A DNA stretch of 64,000 nt from NCBI GenBank assembly GCA_963667715.1, contig OY763926.1:1550001-1614000 (forward strand), read 5' to 3'. The DNA is from JAFGDI01 sp963667715. GTDB taxonomy: Bacteria > Planctomycetota > Phycisphaerae > Sedimentisphaerales > SM23-30. The notes under the pieces are model-generated. The model did not search any database and had not been told where the DNA came from. It saw nothing but the letters and a program-made list of their open reading frames with translations. How positions within the stretch are numbered: position 1 is the first letter of the stretch; the number at the start of each line of letters is the position of its first letter. Below, piece by piece: positions 29,084 to 36,979 of this stretch. The position numbers and the translations under genes are program-made.

Positions 29084-29956
29084 GTGCTTACAATATACAG
29101 CTTTAGACATATTATCCCTACAGTATTATTATTCTTACTTATGCTGATTGCTCCCGCTCTCGCAGAACCAAACTTCTCCGAATCCATACCAGAAGATCAA
29201 AACATAGCTTTAGAACAACAAGTTAACGAGCTACTCTCGGCAGGGGAGTATACCAAGGCTCTTATAGCTTACAAAATTTCAGCTCGAAAGTTTTCACAAG
29301 ATAGAACTCTGCGTAGTAGATTTGCCGAACTCAATCAAGTTGTAAAGTATCGTGACAGCATAAAGCAGGATATCGCTGACCAGCAATGGCTTTCTTGTAG
29401 TACTTTTCTCAGGAGCTTCTATTACAGAAAAGCACTTTTCAATGATGCTCTGGAAAATGACCAGCTCGCATACCAAAAAAACAGCTCTCCTGAATATGCT
29501 GATAAACTGCTCGAAACTATGGTACTTCTAAATATGGATGATCAGGCCCGTGAGTTCAATGCCAGCCTGGAAGAAAGATCGCTAAGATCGAAAACTCTGG
29601 CCTTACTTCTCATTGCTCGTGCCGGAAAGCCGACGGAAGCTCTCTCACAGGCTCAAAATCTGATTACCGAACCAGAAAAATCCCCGCTCTCTGTTTTCGA
29701 CCTTGCTCGAATAGCTAAAATTGCCCAGAATAAAGATAAATGGATAAATGAACTTATATTTGCCTTTCGCTATTTGCCGCAGGAAGAACAGCCAGCATTA
29801 AAACAGATGGCACTTTTTACTCGTGAGTTTACTGATGTAAAAAATGAAGAACTATTCCAGCAGATTCTACTTACTCCTACCAGAGTAGAAGCCGAATGCA
29901 CACATGGCTGTATCGACTGTGATAAATGTCCTAAAAAGCAAATTATCGGTTTTTAG
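29084..29956 (+). CDS. exported TPR-like protein with C-terminal Cys cluster
   Basis: Last gene of the Bat-type operon, 10 bp after the giant gene. GTG start with AGAGG upstream; signal peptide RHIIPTVLLFLLMLIAPALA. The 230-residue body is helical with TPR-like repeats (NELLSAGEYTKALIAYKISA). The tail ECTHGCIDCDKCPKK packs four cysteines (C-x3-C-x2-C-x2-C) into 11 residues, a metal-site or disulfide pattern unlike anything else in the operon. Its 3' end overlaps the convergent zincin gene by 14 bp. No family assignment. It probably works with the giant TPR protein in the periplasm (inference). Confidence 0.78.
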   Translation: MLTIYSFRHIIPTVLLFLLMLIAPALAEPNFSESIPEDQNIALEQQVNELLSAGEYTKALIAYKISARKFSQDRTLRSRFAELNQVVKYRDSIKQDIADQQWLSCSTFLRSFYYRKALFNDALENDQLAYQKNSSPEYADKLLETMVLLNMDDQAREFNASLEERSLRSKTLALLLIARAGKPTEALSQAQNLITEPEKSPLSVFDLARIAKIAQNKDKWINELIFAFRYLPQEEQPALKQMALFTREFTDVKNEELFQQILLTPTRVEAECTHGCIDCDKCPKKQIIGF

Positions 29957-31397
29957 GATAATTCAGGGTTGTGTATATAAAATCGCCTAGCTCACGGTCA
30001 CGCTCCAGAAGCTCGCTCCGGCCAACGACCGGCGTATCGCCCGCATTAAAGAATGCCTTAAACCCAGCTGCAAAATAATCATATCTATTATTGATCCCTG
30101 TCTGTTCAACAGACCATATATTCTTACTCAGAGCTGATTCGTAAAGCTTCTTTATCTGATCATCAAATACATCTCTCGATATATATTCCTTTTTCTCCTG
30201 ATACGGCTTAAGTGCTTGACCCTCAGCTAAACCTTCCCTTATCCCAACGGTATAATATACCGCCATAGCCAGTTGCTCTAATAGTTGCTTTTTGCCCTTA
30301 TCGTCCTGACTCGTTAAGACCGGCAGTATCAGCTCGTTCATACCTGTTTGGCCTTTATCAGCTTTTTTCTCTAAATCATCAGCACTCAGCTCAGCAAAAC
30401 GCTCAATATTTTTTCCGGACAATAACCCCACACTTATATTCGATTCTGCCAGCTCTTTAAGTATATCATATCGATACTTGAATATGTCCCTGATGCTTTC
30501 TGCCGTTTTTAATATGCTTTCATTACTGCAGGTCTCATCTGCATATATATCAAATCCCTGACACCAGTTATACTTGCAAAAGACTTCCATCTTACCATTT
30601 CTTACGATATATTCTACCGGCTCTACTGTTTTATACCTGCTGTATCGCCAGTCATTACCGTCAGTGAAACCAAATACCTTATCTAATAGTTTCGCCACGT
30701 CAGGGTCATACTCCCTAAGCTCTGCCCGCGTATTGACGTAGTTATGAACCTGGTTGTTCTCAGCGTCACAATCAAAATACGCCTGAACAGACTCTGCCCA
30801 GTATTCACTGGCATTTGTCGCCGCATAATCATTTTCATATAATCCACGGCTAAGTGCTGACTGATAGAGCTTATCAAGTGTTGCCTGAAAGCCCTTATCT
30901 ATACTTACCAGTGCCGGATCGTGTATCGAGTGTGCCAGTTCATGGATAAAGATACTTTCATTATAGTATCTGTCCTGAGGCAGGTTCAGCAGATTCTCTT
31001 CGCCGCAGCTGGTCGTTGGTCCGCCAAAACCTCTTGCCCGCTTATCCCAATATTCCTTGGGTTCCATATAGCTATATTCTGGTATCTCTGTTACCTGCTC
31101 GCTATGTGCGATTATTATACAGCTATAATTTGAGCTAGCCAGAGCGGCTTTTATATCTGGGCGATTGACCAATATGCTATCCAGCAGATACCTTAGCCGC
31201 CAGAAGGCCCTGTCATCTACCTTTGCTGAACCTGTTACTGGTATTCCTCCGCAGTCCAGATACTTCTCATAAAATTCAGAAACAGCCAGTTTCTTCGGCG
31301 GCTTAGTGATTGTATTCGCACAGCACGAGGCCGCAGACAAGAAACTATTAACACTAACTATTATTAGTATTATCGCAGTAATTATATATTTATTCAT
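29943..31397 (-). CDS. exported HExxH metallopeptidase-like protein with degenerate duplicate domain
   Basis: Predicted exported zinc peptidase. Signal peptide MNKYIITAIILIIVSVNSFLSAA; zinc motif HELAHSIHD at 152-160; candidate third ligand in NASEYWAESVQAYF (Glu198 or Glu202), which suggests a gluzincin-type arrangement. The segment after the zinc motif (KLYQSALSRGLYENDYAATN and the following acidic helix) is echoed near the C-terminus by KLYESALSKNIWSVEQTGIN plus YDYFAAGFKAFFNAG. That second copy has lost HExxH. The protein therefore seems to be a tandem duplication with one inactive half. Cysteines at 25-26 and elsewhere suggest disulfides. It is convergent with the Bat-type operon. Substrate unknown. 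Confidence 0.8.
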   Translation of the reverse strand: MNKYIITAIILIIVSVNSFLSAASCCANTITKPPKKLAVSEFYEKYLDCGGIPVTGSAKVDDRAFWRLRYLLDSILVNRPDIKAALASSNYSCIIIAHSEQVTEIPEYSYMEPKEYWDKRARGFGGPTTSCGEENLLNLPQDRYYNESIFIHELAHSIHDPALVSIDKGFQATLDKLYQSALSRGLYENDYAATNASEYWAESVQAYFDCDAENNQVHNYVNTRAELREYDPDVAKLLDKVFGFTDGNDWRYSRYKTVEPVEYIVRNGKMEVFCKYNWCQGFDIYADETCSNESILKTAESIRDIFKYRYDILKELAESNISVGLLSGKNIERFAELSADDLEKKADKGQTGMNELILPVLTSQDDKGKKQLLEQLAMAVYYTVGIREGLAEGQALKPYQEKKEYISRDVFDDQIKKLYESALSKNIWSVEQTGINNRYDYFAAGFKAFFNAGDTPVVGRSELLERDRELGDFIYTTLNYPKNR

Positions 31398-31531
31398 AGT
31401 TATATCTCACTTATTTTTGAGTTGTTAAGCGAGTATATACTATTAGATATACAAATGAAATCGTAAAATATTCTTTGGTTGATTATGGTTGCGAAGTGGT
31501 TATTTGAAGCAGGGGAGGCTTGCTAACTAAA

Positions 31532-33244
31532 CTACTGGTGGTTCTTGGTTTTAACCTTAAAATTATCTAAAAAGGTATGCTTGGCATTAAGTGTAATTAT
31601 CCCTGCACGACCGCAGTTAAAACTACTGTCTTTTATGCCGTATATTGCAGCCGCTGTCTGACTGCTTGTCTTATCTGTCAACTCTACTGATAGCTCACCT
31701 GATTGTGAATATGACACCAGCAAGTTAAAGTCATGGGTAATATCAAGTGCCAGCCTATTCTTAAATGCCAGGTCAGTGGTTTTGCCGTTTACCGTTTTCT
31801 TAATATATAAACAGTCTCCCGACTCTGTCTTTGTCACCAGCTCTGCATAGTAGAAGTTATCTTTATCTTGTATGCAAAATGCCACGCCCGCATTTTCAGA
31901 CCAGTATCCATCATAAGATATGTCTATACTAACTGAAACATCTTCGCTCTTAGACTGATATGTCCGCTCGGGACTTACCGCATGCAGGGTATAAGAGGGC
32001 ACTATGACAAAATCATCATCTAGGGGGGTGAGCTCTTTTACCTGATTATTGAATACGATACTTGGCATTGGCTCTGGATATGTAGAAAACAGCTGTTCCC
32101 AGTTGGCAGCCGCCGCAAGCTCTGTACCCTGAGCATAATTAAACTTATCTATATAGTTATGTTTATTATAGTTTGTCATAATACCGGCATATGCTATTGT
32201 AGCACAGGCCGCTGCACCAGACAAAACTACTGCCTTTTTATGACGTTTGACAAACTTACATGACTTGTATAAGATCGAGCCGGAACCTGCTATTAATGGC
32301 TTATTGTCCAGGTAATTATTGATATCTGTATATAGCTCACGTGCAGACTTATATCTGTCTTTTGGATCTTTCTGGAAGATATGCTTGAAGATCTTCTTAA
32401 GCTCATTATCAATCTTTTTACTGTCTGTATATTTTATCTTAACCTGCGATATTCTGCCTAATACATCGTCACGTGTACCGCTTAGATCTATTGGATATTC
32501 ATTTGTCAGCAGATTGTATAAGATGATACCCAGACTGAATATATCGCTCGCTGGCCCCGCCTCACCAGAGTGACCTGACGCCTGCTCCGGCGACATAAAC
32601 GCAGGAGTGCCCGCTCGCGAATCATCTGTTGTTAAGGTTGTATAATGGGCTTCTTCTGTTTCTATCTTGGCAAGACCAAAATCTAAGATATTTGGTACTC
32701 CATCTTCACTTACCAGTATATTCGACGGCTTAAGGTCGCGATGGATCACGCCTTTTTCATGCATGAACTCGACCGCTTCACATATCTCGGCAAATAGCCG
32801 TAGAATATCTCTTAATAGAAGATGATTTTGACGGACATATTCGTCCAGATGAGGACCGTTTACCAGCTCCATAGCATAGAAATATATGCCTTTATGGATG
32901 TCACTATCAAGGATTTGCACTATGTTGGGATGTTCAACGCGTGACATAACCCCAATTTCTCGCTCAAATCGCTTAAATAGCTGCTGACTGCTGTAGCCGG
33001 GAAACTTCGGTACTTTGATCGCAACGTGCTTTTGCGTCCCTAAATGGATACCATGCCACACTTGCCCCTGGCCAGCATCTCCGATCTTTTCCACGATCTC
33101 ATAATTACTAAGGTTAGGTATTATGTCTTCACTGCTTTGAACCGATATGTCATCGTCCACAGAGAGATCTTCTTCATCGCTGCCGATCATTAGCCAGCTT
33201 AGTAGCTGCTGGGCACTTAAGGTTGTATTAGATTCATTTTCCAT
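31532..33244 (-). CDS. membrane Ser/Thr protein kinase with extracellular lectin-like domain
   Basis: Transmembrane Hanks-type kinase. Kinase domain from about residue 48: glycine loop IGDAGQGQVW (the second loop glycine is Ala), VAIK lysine at 77, HRDLKPSN at 168-175, DFG at 188-190, GTPAFMSPEQ in the P+1 loop. All catalytic residues are present. A basic juxtamembrane segment precedes a TM helix (about 336-356). The C-terminal 200 residues are predicted outside and beta-rich (VSVSIDISYDGYW, AGVAFCIQDKDNFYYAELV), resembling the concanavalin-like/DUF1080 fold that binds carbohydrate. It is followed upstream on the same strand by an ECF sigma gene, a pairing common in planctomycetes. Sugar sensing linked to transcription is inferred. 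Confidence 0.92.
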   Translation of the reverse strand: MENESNTTLSAQQLLSWLMIGSDEEDLSVDDDISVQSSEDIIPNLSNYEIVEKIGDAGQGQVWHGIHLGTQKHVAIKVPKFPGYSSQQLFKRFEREIGVMSRVEHPNIVQILDSDIHKGIYFYAMELVNGPHLDEYVRQNHLLLRDILRLFAEICEAVEFMHEKGVIHRDLKPSNILVSEDGVPNILDFGLAKIETEEAHYTTLTTDDSRAGTPAFMSPEQASGHSGEAGPASDIFSLGIILYNLLTNEYPIDLSGTRDDVLGRISQVKIKYTDSKKIDNELKKIFKHIFQKDPKDRYKSARELYTDINNYLDNKPLIAGSGSILYKSCKFVKRHKKAVVLSGAAACATIAYAGIMTNYNKHNYIDKFNYAQGTELAAAANWEQLFSTYPEPMPSIVFNNQVKELTPLDDDFVIVPSYTLHAVSPERTYQSKSEDVSVSIDISYDGYWSENAGVAFCIQDKDNFYYAELVTKTESGDCLYIKKTVNGKTTDLAFKNRLALDITHDFNLLVSYSQSGELSVELTDKTSSQTAAAIYGIKDSSFNCGRAGIITLNAKHTFLDNFKVKTKNHQ

Positions 33245-33462
33245 TAAACAATATTTACAGTAGCCTTATGTGAACTGTGATATATGTAAACCATAGAGAT
33301 ATAAACTATATTGAAATATTCTCCCGTTGAACAAATATCTGTTTAGCATAGACTGTTTCTGCAGTAAATTACCCACTCTCTAATATACTTTACTTTCACT
33401 CTTTTGTAGCTTTTTCGCCTACAACAGGGTAAACCTTACATATATATCTACGCAAAAATTTC

Positions 33463-34272
33463 TCAATCCTGCAAAAAATTCTTAAGAAAATTAGAAAAAT
33501 CTGATAATTCTTCATTAACTTCATTTTCTGAATTTACATATTCCCGTATATGGTTTCTTAGCTCGACTCTGAACTTCCTTTTGACCGATGCTATTATATT
33601 TGAGGCTTGGGTCTCATTTGTGATTACTGTCTGGGTTACGATCTCGGACATTGTAGCAGGTGGGGTGTTTTTCTGTATAGGGTCCAAAACCCGTAATTGA
33701 AAGGCCTGCCAGTAATGATAATTGTTCCGTTCCTGGTAATAGATCTCCAGACGTTTTGATACATTTGAAAGAATTGAATGGATCCACGAATAGTTAAATG
33801 AATCTTCTTCATTCATATTTGCTGGCACTGCTGCTGCCAGCTGTACATGATCCAGAGAATCTATACTTACAATCCCTTTCTCCGGCTGTTTTATTGTAGA
33901 ATTCTTCTGCCGATTCTCACTTACCAGAAAATGCTTAAGAGTCGTTATAAGCAATCCCCTGAACTTGCCCCTACATTTTTCTGCTTTTGCAAATAAGTTG
34001 TTCTCTATTATGCATTTAGCAAAAAACTCCTGCGTGAGATCGTAGGTAAGCTCAATATTATGACATTTATTATATATATAGCAATAGATAGGCTGCCAGT
34101 AGTCTCGATACAGTTCATCACGCAATTTAGACGATGATTCATCCTGCAGATTTTTTATCTGTGAGATCAATGTCCATCTGGTAGTATTGAAAACTGAATT
34201 GTACTTTCTCTCTGGTATTTCCTTCTCCTCTAAAATTGACCATGGGGCAGTTTTAGTTACAAATTTCTGCAA
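33463..34272 (-). CDS. ECF-type RNA polymerase sigma factor (planctomycete kinase-associated group)
   Basis: Sigma-70 family protein of the extracytoplasmic-function type. The N-terminal NTTRWTLISQ motif, then YRDYWQPIYCYIYNKC and DLTQEFFAKCI (region 2 helices) and RGKFRGLLITTLKHFLV (region 2.3/2.4) match the planctomycete group whose genes adjoin Ser/Thr kinases. Region 4 in the C-terminal third is weaker but helical. At 269 aa it is slightly long. The gene lies upstream of the kinase on the same strand, 218 bp away, and probably shares its control. It may transcribe envelope or polysaccharide-use genes in response to the kinase; this is inference from the pairing. Confidence 0.85.
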   Translation of the reverse strand: MQKFVTKTAPWSILEEKEIPERKYNSVFNTTRWTLISQIKNLQDESSSKLRDELYRDYWQPIYCYIYNKCHNIELTYDLTQEFFAKCIIENNLFAKAEKCRGKFRGLLITTLKHFLVSENRQKNSTIKQPEKGIVSIDSLDHVQLAAAVPANMNEEDSFNYSWIHSILSNVSKRLEIYYQERNNYHYWQAFQLRVLDPIQKNTPPATMSEIVTQTVITNETQASNIIASVKRKFRVELRNHIREYVNSENEVNEELSDFSNFLKNFLQD

Positions 34273-34882
34273 ATACCTATATTATTACTACTTAGCATCG
34301 ATGTAAAGTAATAACTTCTAATGGTTTACAGAATAATTTGCATTATTGAACCTATCGATTGATATATTTAATTACTGTTTTTACAGACTTACATTCTCTT
34401 CTGATTAAGCAAATTGCTTATATTATTACATAATTTAAACTCTACAATATAGAATACCAGAAAAAAAGTTCAGTTATTTTTAAATTATTCTTATTTTTTT
34501 TGCAGGATTTAAAAACTTTTGCGTAGTTATTGGTAAGGAAGCAATAAGCTTCCAAAGTAAAGGAAAGTGAGTCTGTTTTATGTCCTCTTTTGTACATACG
34601 GCTTTCTCTGGGAGTTTCTTTCCTTTCTTATTGTGTTGAAGCCAGCCAAAAATTGAAGATGTGAAGGTTTGTGAGTGTTCTTTGCCCTGCTTAGCAGGGT
34701 GCTGCTGGGGATTGTGTTAATCCAGAAAGGTCTTTCGGGTATCAAAGTGCTGATCATGGGATATCAGCATTTTAAATATTACATGATTAAGATATACCAA
34801 TGCGTTTCTATTTCCTACCCAATTCCTAAATCCTAACTTCTAATTTCTAAATCCTAATTCCTAAATTACAATCTATCCAAAT
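34273..34882. other. intergenic region with hairpins and TCCTAA-type repeat
   Basis: The gap separates two minus-strand genes. Its left part (to about 34500) is AT-rich and likely holds the sigma-factor promoter. 34537-34773 is hairpin-dense (see the ncRNA candidate). 34806-34866 is a TCCTAAATCCTAACTTC repeat of the dispersed type. Confidence 0.5.
34537..34773 (+). ncRNA. candidate small RNA with own terminator
   Basis: Consecutive perfect stems: GGAAGC/GCTTCC (34537-34553); AAAGGAAAG/CTTTCCTTT (34559-34626), enclosing TATGT/ACATA; CCCTGC-TTA-GCAGGG (34685-34699); and TGCTGAT/ATCAGCA followed by TTTT (34748-34773). The last looks like a plus-strand terminator, although both neighbouring genes are on the minus strand. 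It does not match 6S, SRP or tmRNA sequences that I know. Suggestive only. Confidence 0.35.
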
Positions 34883-34915
34883 AAAAAGGACAGGTCCGTA
34901 AACCTGTCCTTTTTA
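34883..34915 (-). terminator. terminator of the ffh-rpsP-trmD-rplS run (bidirectional hairpin)
   Basis: AAAAAGGACAGGT and ACCTGTCCTTTTT pair across a 6-nt loop. The perfect 12-13-bp stem is flanked by A- and T-runs, so it can stop transcription in both directions. Confidence 0.85.
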
Positions 34916-35010
34916 GATATTTATAATATGCTTTGGTATAGGAGCGCTTTCTATGCGCATTTTCACCCTTATCTATGCCTCTAAAGGCAAACAACAGGGC
35001 GGAAAATGAC

Positions 35011-35367
35011 TTAGCGTCTCTTTTCGCGTAGACGAACTGCTTTACCTACACGGTCACGTAGGAAGTACAGCTTCGCACGACGAGTTACACCTGAACGAAT
35101 TACTTCGATCTTCTGTACATTTGGTGAGTACAGTGGGAATACACGCTCAATACCTTCATTGTTGGTATTGGTAATACGACGAACTGTGATTACTTCGTTG
35201 ATACCTCTACCCTTACGAGCAATAATTGTACCGTTGAATAGCTGAGTACGAACCTTTTCGCCTTCTTTAATTCTTACGTGTACATTTACAGTGTCACCGA
35301 TATCGAACTGAGGTCTTTCCTTAGTCATCTGTGACTTTTCAAACATATCAATTAATGGTGAAGTCAT
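35011..35367 (-). CDS. rplS: 50S ribosomal protein L19
   Basis: Structural protein at the 30S-50S interface. Family blocks are clear: PQFDIGDTVNVHVRIKEG, LFNGTIIARKGRGINE, ERVFPLYSPNVQKIEV and RAKLYFLRDRVGKA. 118 aa is normal. It is the last gene of the ffh-(unknown)-rpsP-trmD-rplS cluster, as in most bacteria, with 134 bp between it and trmD and a strong terminator downstream. Confidence 0.98.
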   Translation of the reverse strand: MTSPLIDMFEKSQMTKERPQFDIGDTVNVHVRIKEGEKVRTQLFNGTIIARKGRGINEVITVRRITNTNNEGIERVFPLYSPNVQKIEVIRSGVTRRAKLYFLRDRVGKAVRLREKRR

Positions 35368-35501
35368 TTTTTACTCCTTGCCAAAGCGGCAATATCTAAA
35401 TATTTATTTCAATTTTTATATTAGCTATCTTTCACACTTATTACCTACATAGATCTATTATCTACCTATGCTCTGGTTCTATAGTGCAAAACCGTACTAT
35501 A

Positions 35502-36185
35502 TTACGTATCAGTTAACATATCTGGTCTGCGCTCTTTGGTTCTTGAAACTCTGCATTCCTGACGCCATTGGGCTATCTTGCCGTGGTTGCCGCTTAACAG
35601 CACTTCCGGCACTTTAAACCCTCTGTAATCGGCAGGGCGGGTATATTGTGGATATTCTAATAATCCATCTGAAAATGACTCCTCAACACTTGATTCATCA
35701 TCTCCTAACGCTCCCGGGATTAACCTGGTTATAGAGTCAACTATTACCATTGCCGGTAGCTCGCCGCCTGATAATACAAAGTCTCCGAGCGATATCTCCC
35801 TGGTTGCCAGGTGCGTGCGAATTCGCTCGTCAAAACCTTCATAATGGCCTGCTATTAGTATTATGCGACTTTTCTTACCGAGCTCAACTGCTGCTGACTG
35901 ATCGAATCGCTGACCTTGTGGGGTCATCAATATGATCTCGTCAGCCGGACCGCCTTCTGATTGAAGGTGCTCTACTGCTTTGAAGATCGGATCACACATC
36001 AATACCATACCTGGACCACCGCCATACGGGGCATCATCAACTTTCTTATAACTGCCTTCTGCATAGTCTCTCAAATTGGTTATCTTTATATCAACCAGAC
36101 CATTATTCTGGGCTCGTTTGATTATCGACTCACCAAATACTCCTTCAAACATGGAAGGAAAGAGGGTTACTATGTCAAATCGCAT
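35502..36185 (-). CDS. trmD: tRNA (guanine-N1)-methyltransferase
   Basis: Methylates G37 of tRNAs using S-adenosylmethionine, preventing frameshifts. SPOUT-fold motifs: MRFDIVTLFPSMFEGVFGES, DDAPYGGGPGMVLM, LIAGHYEGFDERI and SLGDFVLSGGELPAM, which forms the deep knot and cofactor site. I take the ATG at 36185 because the family begins MRFDI. A GTG at 36200 is in frame but adds five residues found in no homologue I know. It sits between rpsP and rplS in the standard order. Confidence 0.97.
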   Translation of the reverse strand: MRFDIVTLFPSMFEGVFGESIIKRAQNNGLVDIKITNLRDYAEGSYKKVDDAPYGGGPGMVLMCDPIFKAVEHLQSEGGPADEIILMTPQGQRFDQSAAVELGKKSRIILIAGHYEGFDERIRTHLATREISLGDFVLSGGELPAMVIVDSITRLIPGALGDDESSVEESFSDGLLEYPQYTRPADYRGFKVPEVLLSGNHGKIAQWRQECRVSRTKERRPDMLTDT

Positions 36186-36221
36186 TATATTCGATACCAC
36201 GTATGTTTATGACCAGGTTCT

Positions 36222-36476
36222 TTAGCTGCCTGATACAATACCGGCTTTTTTGAGCATATTTGCAACTGTTCCTGTTGCTACTGCGCCCTTATCAAGCCAA
36301 TGGCGAATTCTGTCTTCTTTCAGACGAACCTGCTTTGATTCATCCTTCTCGATTGGGTTGTAGTAGCCTACTTCTTCAATCACTTTACCATCACGAGGAC
36401 AGCGAGAATCCATTACGCTGACACGATAAAATGGAGCGTGACGTCTGCCCATTCTTTTTAATCTGATCTTTACCAA
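36222..36476 (-). CDS. rpsP: 30S ribosomal protein S16
   Basis: Small-subunit assembly protein. The start is the TTG at 36476: AGGAG lies nine bases upstream and the product then begins MVKIRLKRMGRRHAPFYRV, exactly where S16 proteins begin. An ATG farther upstream (36533) would add 19 non-homologous residues. The product is 84 aa and contains DSRCPRDGKVIEEVGYYNP. It is followed 37 bp later by trmD. Confidence 0.97.
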   Translation of the reverse strand: MVKIRLKRMGRRHAPFYRVSVMDSRCPRDGKVIEEVGYYNPIEKDESKQVRLKEDRIRHWLDKGAVATGTVANMLKKAGIVSGS

Positions 36477-36613
36477 GTTTTTAGTCTCCTGTAAAACTAA
36501 ATCAAAGGTCACTGCCTTAATTTGCATACACACCAGATTCAGCTTATAACAAACTTTTAGCTAAAAGTCTGAACCTTCTGGTACTGTTTATAATTATAGC
36601 TGACTTATAAACG

Positions 36614-36937
36614 TCAGTCTTTTTGTCCGTCCTTGCGGGCCAGGACAAAACCATTTATCAATATTGCTGCTATGCCGCGGTCAACTAGTGCCCTTGCTGC
36701 AATATCGCTAATGTCATTATCATCTAGCAATTCTGGCTTTGACTTCTCGCTATCTGCCATTACTCTCACAACTTCACAAAAGCTTCTATACTCACTTTCG
36801 TTAGGGGCTTTGAGCATTGCCAATTCCGCGGTTCCGCGTGTATCGCGAAACTGCTGCCTGAATCTCAGGCCAAAACTGCTTTGGCGAAATCGACCTATTT
36901 CTTCAAGATAACTCTCGATTGTCAGGTCTTTTGCCAT
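36614..36937 (-). CDS. hypothetical protein between ffh and rpsP
   Basis: 107-aa soluble, helical, charged protein. It contains RFRQSSFGLRFRQQFRDTRG near the N-terminus and ends ARKDGQKD. No motif is recognised. Its position, same strand and 42 bp after ffh, makes it a likely member of the ribosome/SRP operon. Many bacteria place a KH-domain (KhpA) or RimM gene hereabouts, but this protein lacks the GxxG loop of KH proteins. It is a probable lineage-specific gene rather than a random ORF, given the compact spacing. Confidence 0.7.
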   Translation of the reverse strand: MAKDLTIESYLEEIGRFRQSSFGLRFRQQFRDTRGTAELAMLKAPNESEYRSFCEVVRVMADSEKSKPELLDDNDISDIAARALVDRGIAAILINGFVLARKDGQKD

Positions 36938-36979
36938 TTCTTAATCTCGTCTATATAAAGCGTGCTATCTTCGCTTCGC

